Translations under genes and position numbers: made by a program
Source of the DNA: an uncultured Pelagibacteraceae bacterium
GTDB taxonomy: Bacteria > Pseudomonadota > Alphaproteobacteria > Pelagibacterales > Pelagibacteraceae
Direction: 5' to 3'
Length of the DNA: 64,000 nucleotides
Assembly: GCA_902622825.1 (NCBI GenBank)
Contig: CACNRH010000002.1
Span: forward strand, 1 to 64,000
Notes under the pieces: model-generated
What the model was told of the DNA's origin: nothing
The model's database searches: none
What the model saw: only the letters and a program-made list of their open reading frames with translations
In this document: piece after piece, positions 46,441 through 56,594 of the stretch
Layout of the letters: every line of letters begins with the position of its first letter
Numbering within the stretch: position 1 is the first letter of the stretch

Positions 46441-46914
46441 AAAAAATTCAATATTAATAAAACTGGTAATTTCATACAAGGTTTAAGACCTTTTTCAAAC
46501 ACCATTCCAAAAAATTTAAAACAAATTTTCAAAAAAAGGGGAAAAAATTTTTCTAATTTAGTGGATAACTGGAGTAAAATAGTTGGTAAAAATATATCAA
46601 ATGTGAGCTACCCGGTAAAAATTTTAAATGATAGAACTGCCAATAAGACATCTTTAGTATTAAATATTATGCGTGGAAACGAATTGGAAATTGAATATTC
46701 TAAATCAGAAATAATCGATAAAGTTAATAGTTTTTTTGGGTATAAATTTCTAAATTCATTAAAATTGACATCCACACAAGCAAAAAAAACTGACAAAAAT
46801 AAAGTTATGATTAAAAGAAAAAGATACGAGAAGCAGCTAGATAATATAGAAAATGAGAAACTTAAAACGCAATTAAACAAATTAATAAAGGCATTTAATG
46901 AAAAAAATTGTTAA
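46435..46914 (+). CDS. DUF721/DciA-like protein
   Basis: GLRPFSNTIPKNLKQIFKKRGKNFSNLVDNWSKIVGK resembles DUF721 N-domain; upstream of dsbA-like and smc. Confidence 0.7.
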   Translation: MHKKFNINKTGNFIQGLRPFSNTIPKNLKQIFKKRGKNFSNLVDNWSKIVGKNISNVSYPVKILNDRTANKTSLVLNIMRGNELEIEYSKSEIIDKVNSFFGYKFLNSLKLTSTQAKKTDKNKVMIKRKRYEKQLDNIENEKLKTQLNKLIKAFNEKNC

Positions 46915-47482
46915 ATATTTCTATGTATTGTTTTTTTTGATATTACAAAACACACTTGTTTTTGCAAATATTTCCATTGGTGAAAAAAATGCTAAGGTAA
47001 ATGTGAAAGTTTTTTCATCATTAACTTGTCCTCATTGTGCGAGTTTTCATATTAAGATTTTTGACAAATTAAAAGAGGAATATATTGACAATAATAAAGT
47101 GCATTATGAGCATTTTAGTTTCCCTCTAGATTTAGCTGCTCTAAACGCTGAGAAAATAATAAAGTGTACGTCTAATAAAAATATTGCTTTTAAATTACTT
47201 GATAATATTTATAGAAATCAAAATAAATGGGCGGTAGGTGAAGATATTAATAAAATTAATAATTCACTAATAAATTTAAGTGTTAAATTTGACCTAAAAA
47301 AAGAAGAGCTTGACAAATGTCTGAAAGACGAAAATTTACAAGATCAAATATTAAGTCAAAGAATAGAGGCACAAAAAAATTACAAAATATCATCAACCCC
47401 AACCATTTTTATCAATGATAAAGTTTATGATGGGAAACACGATTTTAAATCTTTTAAAAAACAAATAGATAAGAATTTATAA
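46898..47482 (+). CDS. DsbA-family thioredoxin-fold protein
   Basis: Signal peptide, SLTCPHCASFH CxxC, ISSTPTIFIND. Confidence 0.9.
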   Translation: MKKIVKYFYVLFFLILQNTLVFANISIGEKNAKVNVKVFSSLTCPHCASFHIKIFDKLKEEYIDNNKVHYEHFSFPLDLAALNAEKIIKCTSNKNIAFKLLDNIYRNQNKWAVGEDINKINNSLINLSVKFDLKKEELDKCLKDENLQDQILSQRIEAQKNYKISSTPTIFINDKVYDGKHDFKSFKKQIDKNL

Positions 47483-47484
47483 AT

Positions 47485-49929
47485 ATGAAATTTAAAAAAC
47501 TAGAACTAACAGGTTTTAAATCCTTTTACGATAAAACATCTTTTTTTATAGAAGATGGTTTGACGGGAATAGTAGGACCAAATGGTTGTGGTAAATCAAA
47601 TATAGTTGAAGCACTAAGATGGTGTATGGGGGAAACATCTGCTAAAAGTATGAGAGGTTCTGGAATGGAAGATGTAATTTTTTCAGGGACATCTAACAAA
47701 CCATCAAAAAACATTTCAGAAGTTTCATTATTAATTGATAATAAATCTAATGAAGGACCAACCCAATTTAAGAATTTAAATGAAATCTTGGTGACAAGAA
47801 AAATTGAGAGAGACAAAGGATCAAAATATTATATAAATGAGAGGGAAGTGAGAGCAAAAGATGCGCAAACTTTTTTTGCTGATCTTTCCACTGGGGCCCA
47901 TTCACCCTCTTTAATAAGCCAGGGTAAAATTGGACAGCTGGTAATTTCAAAACCAGATGAAAGAAGAGCCATCCTAGAAGAGGCAGCTGGCATATCGGGT
48001 ATGCATGCTCGAAGGCATGAGGCAGAAACAAGACTTGCCGCCGCAGAGAATAATTTAAAAAGAGCAGATGAATTAAAAAGGCAACAAGAAAAGCAACTTG
48101 AAAATTTAAGAAAACAAGCTGAGGAGGCCTCCAAATATAAAGAAATATCTAAAGAAATAAGAAAAAAAGAAGCTGGTTTGTACTTCTTAAAATTTCAAGA
48201 AATTGAAAGCGAGCAAAAAATTGTATCTGATAAATCCAGTGAATTGGAGGATGAAATTAGTGCAATAAAAATTGATTTAAACCACAATTCTCAGCTTCTT
48301 GATGAAGAAAACAAAAAGTTATCGCCGCTAAGAGATAAGAAAATGGAAAATTTAGCTAAAATACAAAAAATAAACCTTGAATTAGATAACTTAATTTTAG
48401 AGGAAAATAGAATAAAAAGCTTACAAGAAAAATTACGTAAATCATTAAATGAAATCGACTCAGATCTAGAAAGGGAAAAAAGTATTACTTTAGATGCAAC
48501 CTTGAATGAAAAAAGAGTTCTGGAAGAGAAAAAAGAACTGCTTAAAACAGAAAATGAATTAGCGGTTATAGAAGATAAGTCTTCATTAAATTTGGACGAT
48601 GCAAAAAGGGAACTTAATGAATTAAAAGCAGAATTAGATGTTATGATTAATGAGTTGGAGGTTTTAATTGACTCAGATCAAAAAATTAATAAAGAAACTT
48701 TTAAAGTTTTTAAGGATTTAATAAATAAAATTACAATTTCCCAAGAAAAATACGCTACATTTTTTGGAAAGAATGAGTCTATTAAGAGTGACTCGATTAA
48801 AAGAAAAGAGAGAATCAAGAATATAGATAATGAACTTGAAAATTGGAAAAATTTGAAAATTAATTCTGAAAAGATGATTATGGCATTGAATGAGAGAAAA
48901 ATCTCATTAAAAAAAGAAATCGATGAAAATGAGAAAAACCCAGAAAAGATTGCAACTAGCAAAGGCCAAAATAAACAAAATTTGGAAAATACTAAAAAGA
49001 GAAATGAAGAAATTGATATCGAATTAATCGAGGCGGAAAATAAATACAACTTAGTTAATAATAATTTAAAGGAAATCCAGGAAAAATTATCAAGCTTAAG
49101 AGAGGATAAAGCAAGAAAAGAAGCTACTATTGAAGGGATCGAAAATAGAAAAAAAGATCTTTTATATACAATAAAAAATGAATTACGTATTGATGATGCA
49201 AGTCTCTTATTAGCGTCTTCAAATTTAGTAGATTTGAATAAAGACGAATATCCGGAAATACAAGCTATAGAAAAAAGCGTTGAAGAATCAAAAAAGAAAA
49301 GAGAGTCGCTTGGCTCAGTTAATTTGAGAGCTGATGAGGAAACTGAAAAGTATAAGAATGAGATTAAAAAAATGGAGGATGACAGAGCAGACCTTTACAC
49401 CGCTATCGTTAAATTAAAAACTAGTATCGATGAATTGAATCAAAGAGGGAGAGAGAAATTGCTAGATGCATTCACTAAAGTTAATAGAAAATTTAATGAA
49501 GTTTATACTAAACTATTTAATGGTGGAAACGCAAAATTAGAGCTCGTTAATTCTGATGATCCATTAGAAGCTGGTTTAGAAATGTTGGTTTCCCCTCCTG
49601 GTAAAAGATTGCAATCAATTACACTCTTGTCTGGTGGAGAGCAAGCTTTAACCGCGCTCTCCTTAATATTTGCTGTATTCCTTGTAAGCCCCTCGCCTAT
49701 ATGTGTATTAGATGAAGTGGATGCTCCGTTAGATGATGCTAACGTTACTAGATTTTGCTCATTACTTGATGAACTCACAAAAATTACCAAAACAAGATTT
49801 GTAATAATAACACACCATGCTTTGACCATGTCAAGAATGCACAGACTCTATGGTGTAACCATGCCAGAGAAAGGTATTAGTCAATTAGTATCAGTTGATT
49901 TACAAAAAGCCGAGGGTCTTGTAGCTTGA
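47485..49929 (+). CDS. smc: chromosome segregation protein SMC (short, apparently hinge-less)
   Basis: Walker A GPNGCGKSNI, signature LLSGGEQALTALSL, Walker B PICVLDEVDAPLDDAN; 814 aa. Confidence 0.93.
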   Translation: MKFKKLELTGFKSFYDKTSFFIEDGLTGIVGPNGCGKSNIVEALRWCMGETSAKSMRGSGMEDVIFSGTSNKPSKNISEVSLLIDNKSNEGPTQFKNLNEILVTRKIERDKGSKYYINEREVRAKDAQTFFADLSTGAHSPSLISQGKIGQLVISKPDERRAILEEAAGISGMHARRHEAETRLAAAENNLKRADELKRQQEKQLENLRKQAEEASKYKEISKEIRKKEAGLYFLKFQEIESEQKIVSDKSSELEDEISAIKIDLNHNSQLLDEENKKLSPLRDKKMENLAKIQKINLELDNLILEENRIKSLQEKLRKSLNEIDSDLEREKSITLDATLNEKRVLEEKKELLKTENELAVIEDKSSLNLDDAKRELNELKAELDVMINELEVLIDSDQKINKETFKVFKDLINKITISQEKYATFFGKNESIKSDSIKRKERIKNIDNELENWKNLKINSEKMIMALNERKISLKKEIDENEKNPEKIATSKGQNKQNLENTKKRNEEIDIELIEAENKYNLVNNNLKEIQEKLSSLREDKARKEATIEGIENRKKDLLYTIKNELRIDDASLLLASSNLVDLNKDEYPEIQAIEKSVEESKKKRESLGSVNLRADEETEKYKNEIKKMEDDRADLYTAIVKLKTSIDELNQRGREKLLDAFTKVNRKFNEVYTKLFNGGNAKLELVNSDDPLEAGLEMLVSPPGKRLQSITLLSGGEQALTALSLIFAVFLVSPSPICVLDEVDAPLDDANVTRFCSLLDELTKITKTRFVIITHHALTMSRMHRLYGVTMPEKGISQLVSVDLQKAEGLVA

Positions 49930-49933
49930 AAAT

Positions 49934-50218
49934 ATGGAAAATAAAGAAGATTTTAAAACTCGCCTAAAAATTGAAAAAAAAAGGTTGGAAGAATTAACCT
50001 TCAAAAGTGAAAATAAAAGAGGTTTATTTTTAGGGAACGCATTTAAATTGGGTACAGAATTAGTCGCAGCGGTAGTAGTTGGGACAATAATTGGGTTTAT
50101 TTTAGATAATTGGTTTGGTACTAAACCAGTATTAATTATAATATTTTTTTTAATTGGTTTTGCCGCTGGTATATTAAATGTGGTAAGAACAGCAAAAAAT
50201 ATGCAAAAAAACGACTAG
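49934..50218 (+). CDS. atpI: AtpI-like ATP synthase accessory protein
   Basis: Two TM segments (GTELVAAVVVGTIIGFILDNWFGTKP), directly upstream of atpB. Confidence 0.85.
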   Translation: MENKEDFKTRLKIEKKRLEELTFKSENKRGLFLGNAFKLGTELVAAVVVGTIIGFILDNWFGTKPVLIIIFFLIGFAAGILNVVRTAKNMQKND

Positions 50219-50233
50219 TGATTTAGGAAAAAT

Positions 50234-50968
50234 ATGGCTGCTAATCCAATGGTTCAATTCAATGTTTATCGCGTTGGACCTGAGATAAAATTCGGTAACA
50301 TTGATTTGTCATTCACCAATTCAAGCTTATTTATGTTAATTAGCGCCTCAATAATTACATTATTTCTTTATTTATCGACTAAAAATAAACGATTGGTGCC
50401 CGGTAAAATACAGTTAATTTCTGAACTTCTATACAACTTCGTTGCTAAAATGATAAGCGATACCGCTGGGTCAAAAGCTAAACCTTATTTTCCATTCATT
50501 TTTAGTCTTTTTGTTTTTATTTTGGTTTGCAACATGGTTGGTATGTTGCCTTACTCATTCACTGTCACTAGCCATATAATTGTAACACTCGTTATGGCAT
50601 TATTCATTTTTATAGCGGTAACTATTATTGGCTTTTTAAAACACGGTTTAAAATATCTTTCGATATTTGTCCCTAGTGGCGTTCCCGTTGTATTGTTGCC
50701 CTTGATAACTATAATTGAAATTATTTCTTATTTAAGTCGACCTGTTAGTTTATCGGTAAGATTATTCGCTAATATGATGGCGGGGCATACGATGCTTAAA
50801 GTTTTCGGAGGATTTGTAATTAGTCTTGGATTAGTTGGTGGGTGGTTACCATTGAGTTTTTCAGTTGCATTAACAGGTCTAGAAATACTAGTAGCTTTTC
50901 TACAGGCTTATGTTTTTGCAATATTAACCTGCATCTATTTGAATGATGCATTAAATTTACACCATTAA
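50234..50968 (+). CDS. atpB: F0F1 ATP synthase subunit a
   Basis: SVRLFANMMAGHTMLKV, LEILVAFLQAYVFAILTCIYL. Confidence 0.97.
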   Translation: MAANPMVQFNVYRVGPEIKFGNIDLSFTNSSLFMLISASIITLFLYLSTKNKRLVPGKIQLISELLYNFVAKMISDTAGSKAKPYFPFIFSLFVFILVCNMVGMLPYSFTVTSHIIVTLVMALFIFIAVTIIGFLKHGLKYLSIFVPSGVPVVLLPLITIIEIISYLSRPVSLSVRLFANMMAGHTMLKVFGGFVISLGLVGGWLPLSFSVALTGLEILVAFLQAYVFAILTCIYLNDALNLHH

Positions 50969-50970
50969 AA

Positions 50971-50977
50971 AAGGAGG
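50971..50977 (+). promoter_or_regulatory. strong Shine-Dalgarno of atpE
   Basis: AAGGAGG 4 nt upstream of ATG 50982. Confidence 0.75.
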
Positions 50978-50981
50978 AAAA

Positions 50982-51209
50982 ATGGAGTTAGAAGCAGCAA
51001 AAATGATCGGTGCAGGTCTTGCAGCGATCGCTTTAGCTGGAGCAGGTGTTGGTATCGGAATTATTTTCGGTAACTACCTCTCTGGAGCTATGAGAAATCC
51101 GTCTGCAGCACAAAAGCAATTCCCAAATTTACTTTTAGGATTTGCATTGGCTGAAGCAACAGGATTATTCGGATTAGTGGTAGCTTTGATTATTTTATTT
51201 GCATTTTAA
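50982..51209 (+). CDS. atpE: F0F1 ATP synthase subunit c
   Basis: 75-aa two-TM hairpin; MRNPSAAQKQ loop; FALAEATGLFGLVVALI. Confidence 0.97.
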   Translation: MELEAAKMIGAGLAAIALAGAGVGIGIIFGNYLSGAMRNPSAAQKQFPNLLLGFALAEATGLFGLVVALIILFAF

Positions 51210-51219
51210 GTTTAAAATA

Positions 51220-51795
51220 ATGAAGTTACCAATTTTAATATTGATTGCTCTAATATTAGGGCAAAGCAGGATTATAGCAGCTGAGGCTGGAATGCCCCAG
51301 CTGAATCCTGAATACTGGCTGTCACAAAGCTTTTGGCTTATAATAATTTTTATCACTTTATATGCTTTAATCGCAAAATTTTTTATACCAAAAATTAAAT
51401 TAAGTATTGGTGACAGAGAGAGAAAAATTAAGGATGACTTAGATGAAGCGAATAAATTAAAAAAAATATCAGAAGATAAAATTAAAGAATACGAGAAGTT
51501 GATACTAGAAAATAAAAAGAAATTAATGAAAATTTCAAATGATACTAAAAAAAAGTTGGACTTAGACATACAAAAAAAGAAAAAGGCTATAGAATCTCAA
51601 ATTCAAAATGAGTTGGATAAAGCACAAATTGAAATAGATAATTTTAAAAAGGGATCATTAGCATCTATAGAGCAAGTTGCTGAGGATATTGCTTCGAAAG
51701 TTGTAGAAGACTTGACGAATGAAAAGCTAAATCAAAGTAGTGTCAAAGCTATAGTTTCTAGTACCTCAAAAAAAAGGATTGGTAGTTTATTATGA
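51220..51795 (+). CDS. F0F1 ATP synthase subunit b'
   Basis: N-terminal TM plus charged helix; position after atpE; start MKLPIL. Confidence 0.88.
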   Translation: MKLPILILIALILGQSRIIAAEAGMPQLNPEYWLSQSFWLIIIFITLYALIAKFFIPKIKLSIGDRERKIKDDLDEANKLKKISEDKIKEYEKLILENKKKLMKISNDTKKKLDLDIQKKKKAIESQIQNELDKAQIEIDNFKKGSLASIEQVAEDIASKVVEDLTNEKLNQSSVKAIVSSTSKKRIGSLL

Positions 51796-52286
51796 TTGAT
51801 GCAACTTTCTGGGTAGCAGTATCATTTGTAATATTTGTTTTTCTTTTGATATATTTCAAAATTCCAAGCAAAATCAAAGATGGATTAAATGAAAGTATTT
51901 TTTTAATAAAAAAACAAATAGAAGATGCTGAAAAATTAAGAGATGAGGCAAATAATATATTAAGCGATAGTGAAAAAAAATTAAGTAACTCAAAAAAAGA
52001 AATCCAAAATATGATAACTGAAGCTAATAAATCTTCGGAAAAACTCATAATTAAAACTAACTCTGATTTTCACAAATTAATGGATAATAGGAAAAAGGAT
52101 ACTGAGAGAAAGATTTCTCAGATGAAAGAACAGGCTAAAAGTGACATTAAAAATGCCTCTGTGAAGATAGCTATTGAGTCTGTCGCAAATTTATTAAAAA
52201 ATTCTATTGATAAAAGCAAATTAGATAAAATTCTCAAAGAAAGCGTAGAAGAAACAAAGTTAGCTCTTAAAGAAAAATCAAGTTAA
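51792..52286 (+). CDS. atpF: F0F1 ATP synthase subunit b
   Basis: Single TM plus long charged helix; position. Confidence 0.88.
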   Translation: MIDATFWVAVSFVIFVFLLIYFKIPSKIKDGLNESIFLIKKQIEDAEKLRDEANNILSDSEKKLSNSKKEIQNMITEANKSSEKLIIKTNSDFHKLMDNRKKDTERKISQMKEQAKSDIKNASVKIAIESVANLLKNSIDKSKLDKILKESVEETKLALKEKSS

Positions 52287-52299
52287 TATAAGCCAATGT

Positions 52300-53766
52300 A
52301 TGGCAAATAAAATCTTGATAATTGGCTCAGGTTTCGGTGGTTTGGCTTCAGCTCTTAGATTAAGAGCAAAAAAATATGACGTCACATTAATCGAAAAACA
52401 CAAAGATTTAGGGGGTAGAGCCAGGGTATTTAAAAAAGATAATTTTGTTTATGATGGTGGTCCCACAGTTATTACTGCTCCTTATTTATTTGAAGAATTA
52501 TTTGAATTATTTGGAAAAAAATTAAAAAATTATACCAAAATAGTTCCATTAAATTTATGGTATAGGTTCGCTTTTGATAATGGAGAAAGTTTTGATTACT
52601 CTTCAGATGAGAATGTCATGAGCAAAGAAATTGAAAAATTTTCTAAAGATGACTTAAAAGGTTACCGCGAATTAGTCAATTTTACTCAAAAAATTTTTGA
52701 AAAAGGATTTGTAGAATTATCAGATAAACCTTTTAATAAATTAAATTTCATGATTAAACAAATCCCTTCATTATTAAAATTGAAAAGCTACCAGTCGGTT
52801 TATTCATTAGTTTCAAATTACATAAAAAATGAAAAATTAAGAAGAGTGTTTAGTATGCATCCTTTGCTTGTTGGTGGCAACCCTTTTACTACAACTTCAA
52901 TTTACGCCTTGATACTTTATCTCGAAAAAAAATGGGGAATACATTACGCTATGGGAGGTACTGGAAGTATAGTTAGTGCAATAGAGAAGTTAATGCTTGA
53001 AGAAAAAATTAATGTATTAAAAAATTCTGAAATAACCGAAATTCTTACTGAAAATAAAAAAGTTATTGGTGTCAAAATTAATAATAACAAAGTCATTAAT
53101 TGTGATTATATAATTTGTAATTCAGACCCACCGGGAGTTTACAAAAATTTAATTAAGGAAGAAAAGGATTACAGCACTTTTTTTAAACAAAAAATGAAAA
53201 GGATGGATTATTCAATGGGTCTCTTTGTTTACTATTTTGGCTCAAAAAAACAATATAACAACGTAGCCCATCACACAATTTTTTTTGGCAAATCATATAA
53301 AGATCATTTGTCTAATATTTTTGAAAAAAAAATATTATCTGACGACATAAGTTATTATTTGCACAGACCATCTGCTACTGACTCAAGTATGGCTCCAAAA
53401 GGCCATGATGCTTTTTATGTCTTAGTTCCTGTGCCAAATAATCTTTCTGCGGTAAACTGGAATTTAGAGGGAGATAAGTTTAAGGACCTAGTAATTGACA
53501 AAATGGATAAATCAGTTTTACCGGGTATAAAGGAAAATATAGTTAGTGATTTTTATTTAACTCCTGATTATTTTGAAAAAGAACTTAATACGCTTCACGG
53601 ATCAGGATTTTCAATTCAACCTAAATTTACTCAATCAGCTTATTTTAGGTTTCACAACAAATCTGAAGTTTATAAAAACTTATTTTTTGTTGGTGCAGGC
53701 ACACACCCTGGAGCTGGGATACCTGGAGTGCTATCCTCAGCAAAAGTTGTTGATACTTTGTTTTAA
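52300..53766 (+). CDS. crtI: phytoene desaturase
   Basis: IIGSGFGGLASALRLRAKKYDVTLIEKHKDLGGRARVF; C-terminal GAGTHPGAGIPGVLSSAK. Confidence 0.95.
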   Translation: MANKILIIGSGFGGLASALRLRAKKYDVTLIEKHKDLGGRARVFKKDNFVYDGGPTVITAPYLFEELFELFGKKLKNYTKIVPLNLWYRFAFDNGESFDYSSDENVMSKEIEKFSKDDLKGYRELVNFTQKIFEKGFVELSDKPFNKLNFMIKQIPSLLKLKSYQSVYSLVSNYIKNEKLRRVFSMHPLLVGGNPFTTTSIYALILYLEKKWGIHYAMGGTGSIVSAIEKLMLEEKINVLKNSEITEILTENKKVIGVKINNNKVINCDYIICNSDPPGVYKNLIKEEKDYSTFFKQKMKRMDYSMGLFVYYFGSKKQYNNVAHHTIFFGKSYKDHLSNIFEKKILSDDISYYLHRPSATDSSMAPKGHDAFYVLVPVPNNLSAVNWNLEGDKFKDLVIDKMDKSVLPGIKENIVSDFYLTPDYFEKELNTLHGSGFSIQPKFTQSAYFRFHNKSEVYKNLFFVGAGTHPGAGIPGVLSSAKVVDTLF

Positions 53767-54605
53767 TGAAAACCGACTTGCTAAAAAGACATGCCAAATC
53801 ATTCTATTGGGCAAGTTATTTCTTAGATAATAAAATATATACAAAATGTTGCGTGCTATATAATTTTTGCAGATCTTTGGATGATATAGCTGATAAAAAA
53901 TCAGAATTAGAAAAAAAAAGGGAAAACTTTAAAAATTTTAAAAATAAATTTTTTGGGAAAGATACTAATAATGAAATTATTAAAGACATGTGGGCGTTGA
54001 TATTGAACGAAAAAATTTCATTAAATGTTGTTAAAGACCTGTTTGATGGTGTTGAAACCGACCTAAGTGAAAGGGTAATGTTTAAATCACAATCTGAACT
54101 TATAACGTATTCTTATAGAGTTGCAGGAACCGTTGGTTTGATGATGGCCAAAATTTTCAAAATTAAAAGTAAAAATGCTCTTTTAGGTGCAATAAATTTA
54201 GGAGTCGCCATGCAATTAACTAATATTGCTAGAGATGTAGTTGAGGATGAGGCAATAAACAGAAATTATATTAATGGCAACTTTTCATCGATAATTGAAA
54301 CTTTAAACACTGCAGACACTCTTTATAAAAAATCATACTTCTCAATTAAAGAAATACCCATTAGATCAAGATTTTCAATTATTGTAGCTCGAAGACTATA
54401 CCAAAAAATTGGAAATTATATCCTTGGGAAAAAAAATAAAGAAAATTATATTAAAGCTGGTAAAATTTATGTTCCACTCTACAGGAAGATTTTAGAAACA
54501 TTATTTTCTTTGTTTGATTTCATTCATATACTCTTTATGAGTAAACATAAAGAAAGCGATCAATTACTTACAATAGAAAAAATAAATATTAATGAAAGAA
54601 TTTAA
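53766..54605 (+). CDS. crtB: phytoene synthase
   Basis: SFYWASYFL, YNFCRSLDDIAD, QLTNIARDVVEDE. Confidence 0.95.
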   Translation: MKTDLLKRHAKSFYWASYFLDNKIYTKCCVLYNFCRSLDDIADKKSELEKKRENFKNFKNKFFGKDTNNEIIKDMWALILNEKISLNVVKDLFDGVETDLSERVMFKSQSELITYSYRVAGTVGLMMAKIFKIKSKNALLGAINLGVAMQLTNIARDVVEDEAINRNYINGNFSSIIETLNTADTLYKKSYFSIKEIPIRSRFSIIVARRLYQKIGNYILGKKNKENYIKAGKIYVPLYRKILETLFSLFDFIHILFMSKHKESDQLLTIEKININERI

Positions 54606-55662
54606 TTTTATAATAAATGGAGGAGGTTGCTCAGGTCTGTCTCTTGCATACGAAATGGAAAAAAGAGGAATATTAGATAAAAACAAACTTGCAATAATTG
54701 AAATAAGAAAAAATTATACTAGGGATAAAACCTGGTCATTTTGGAAAATTCACGATCATGATTTTAATGATTGCGTGATTAAAACTTGGAATACATTTAC
54801 AATCAAAACTAAAGAAAGGTCTAATAATATAAATATAAAAGGTCAGCCTTATCAAAGTGTAGATAGTGGATTATTTTATAAAAAAATTACTGATAAACTC
54901 TCTAAAAATAAAAATGTCAAATTTTTTAAAAATATTGATGAAGTAGATAAAAAGAACTCAATAATTTTCAATAGTGTGCCAAGAGAAAAAATTAATAAAG
55001 ACGAAATTTGTCAACATTTTAAAGGTATTGAGATAGAAACTGAGAGAAATACTTTTGATGATAACAAACTTATTTTAATGGATTTTAATTGTGATCAAAA
55101 GAATAGTATTCATTTTTTTTATGTATTGCCTTTTTCTCCTAAAAGAGCGTTGATAGAAACCACATGGCTATCCAACCTAAATGATAAATCTTTTTTAGAC
55201 TATGATATCCAGTTAGAAAAATATATAAAATCAAATTTGCAAATCAAAAATTATATAATCAAACACGAAGAGCTAGGGAAAATTCCTCTATACTTGTCAT
55301 CCTCTAATAACGAAGAAAATTTAATTAATATTGGCTCAGCCGGCGGAATGACAAGGATAAGTACTGGATATACTTTTTTAAACATTCTGGAACATAGTAA
55401 ATTTATTTGCAATAATCTTCATGACAAGAAAAAATTAATGAGCTACAAACAAAAAAGCAAATATATTTATTTTGATAAAATATTTCTTAAAGTTTTAAAA
55501 AATCACTCTGAATTAATGCCGGATATTTTTTTAAATTTATTCCAATCAAATTCTGACTCTGTAATTAAATTTTTGTCAAATAAAAGTAATTTTATTGATG
55601 ACATTAAGGTAATTTTAAATACTAAACATAAAATGAAATTTTTAAATTCTTTAATACCATGA
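54592..55662 (+). CDS. crtY: lycopene beta-cyclase
   Basis: INGGGCSGLSLAYEM, DKTWSFW, GSAGGMTRISTGYTF. Confidence 0.93.
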   Translation: MKEFNFIINGGGCSGLSLAYEMEKRGILDKNKLAIIEIRKNYTRDKTWSFWKIHDHDFNDCVIKTWNTFTIKTKERSNNINIKGQPYQSVDSGLFYKKITDKLSKNKNVKFFKNIDEVDKKNSIIFNSVPREKINKDEICQHFKGIEIETERNTFDDNKLILMDFNCDQKNSIHFFYVLPFSPKRALIETTWLSNLNDKSFLDYDIQLEKYIKSNLQIKNYIIKHEELGKIPLYLSSSNNEENLINIGSAGGMTRISTGYTFLNILEHSKFICNNLHDKKKLMSYKQKSKYIYFDKIFLKVLKNHSELMPDIFLNLFQSNSDSVIKFLSNKSNFIDDIKVILNTKHKMKFLNSLIP

Positions 55663-56594
55663 TTTATACATACGAAAAACACACAATATATTTTTGGAGT
55701 TTCACTTTAGTTCTATGTGCTTTAAGTACTTTGGTTGAAAATAATAATTTTGATAATTATTTTTCTGTTGTAAATAAAATTTGTTTTTTTCTTATCTTAG
55801 TATTTGGAGTGATGCACGGTGCACTGGACGATTATAAAGGAAAAAAATTGATGAAGCTTTGGAACATTCAAGGGTATTATCTATTTTATTTAATTTATAC
55901 TTCAATTGCATCTCTCATAATTTTTTTATGGTGGACGTTTCCAGGTTTTACCTTATCTATGTTTTTGCTTATAGCGTCATACCATTTTGGAAAAGAAGAT
56001 ACTGAATTTTTTTACTCTAAAAAAAATTTTTTTGATTTATTTTTTTATTCCCTTAAGGGGTCACTTATAGTCCTTGCACCATTATTTTTTAAATTTTCAG
56101 AAACTATCAGTATATTTGCAAATCTATTTATTTCCGAGTCATTGATAATATTCTTGTCAGACAACAGGTACTATATAAATTTATTTTTTATTTTAAGCTT
56201 ACTTTCGAACATATACTTTATTTTTAAAGGTTTTGAGAATTGGTTAATTGTAGTTTTTGATCTTTGGTCGGTTCTTGCTTTGAATTATTTTTTTCCTCCG
56301 CTAGTTGCATTTACATTGTATTTTTGTTTTTTACATTCATTTCGGCATACTATTTCGTTATCATACGACTTAAACCCCAATAATTTTGTAATTGGTTTGA
56401 AAATATTTATTAAAAAGGCAGTAGTATTAACTCTTATCACGGCGACTTTATTCATTTTTGCGACTGTAATGTTGCTCAAAAATTACACTATAGATAGCTC
56501 TATATTAAAAGTAATATTTATTGGTTTGGCCTCATTAACTTTTCCGCATATATTGCTTGAATATATTTTAGAAAAAAATGAAAAGCGAAATTAA
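55659..56594 (+). CDS. blh: Brp/Blh-family beta-carotene 15,15'-dioxygenase (retinal-forming)
   Basis: GVMHGALDDYKG, SYHFGKEDTEF; multi-TM; last gene of crtIBY run. Confidence 0.9.
   Translation: MIYTYEKHTIYFWSFTLVLCALSTLVENNNFDNYFSVVNKICFFLILVFGVMHGALDDYKGKKLMKLWNIQGYYLFYLIYTSIASLIIFLWWTFPGFTLSMFLLIASYHFGKEDTEFFYSKKNFFDLFFYSLKGSLIVLAPLFFKFSETISIFANLFISESLIIFLSDNRYYINLFFILSLLSNIYFIFKGFENWLIVVFDLWSVLALNYFFPPLVAFTLYFCFLHSFRHTISLSYDLNPNNFVIGLKIFIKKAVVLTLITATLFIFATVMLLKNYTIDSSILKVIFIGLASLTFPHILLEYILEKNEKRN

Noticed and set aside
47526-49829. Several minus-strand ORFs (up to 123 aa) inside smc
   Set aside because: Ser/Leu/Phe-rich translations typical of antisense to Lys/Glu-rich coiled coil.
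53573-53830. 85-aa plus-strand ORF overlapping the end of crtI and start of crtB
   Set aside because: Out-of-frame with two clear genes; not supported by motifs.
52300-56594. Possible rhodopsin gene near the retinal cluster
   Set aside because: No seven-TM opsin with a retinal-binding lysine motif among the ORFs; only the chromophore pathway is present.
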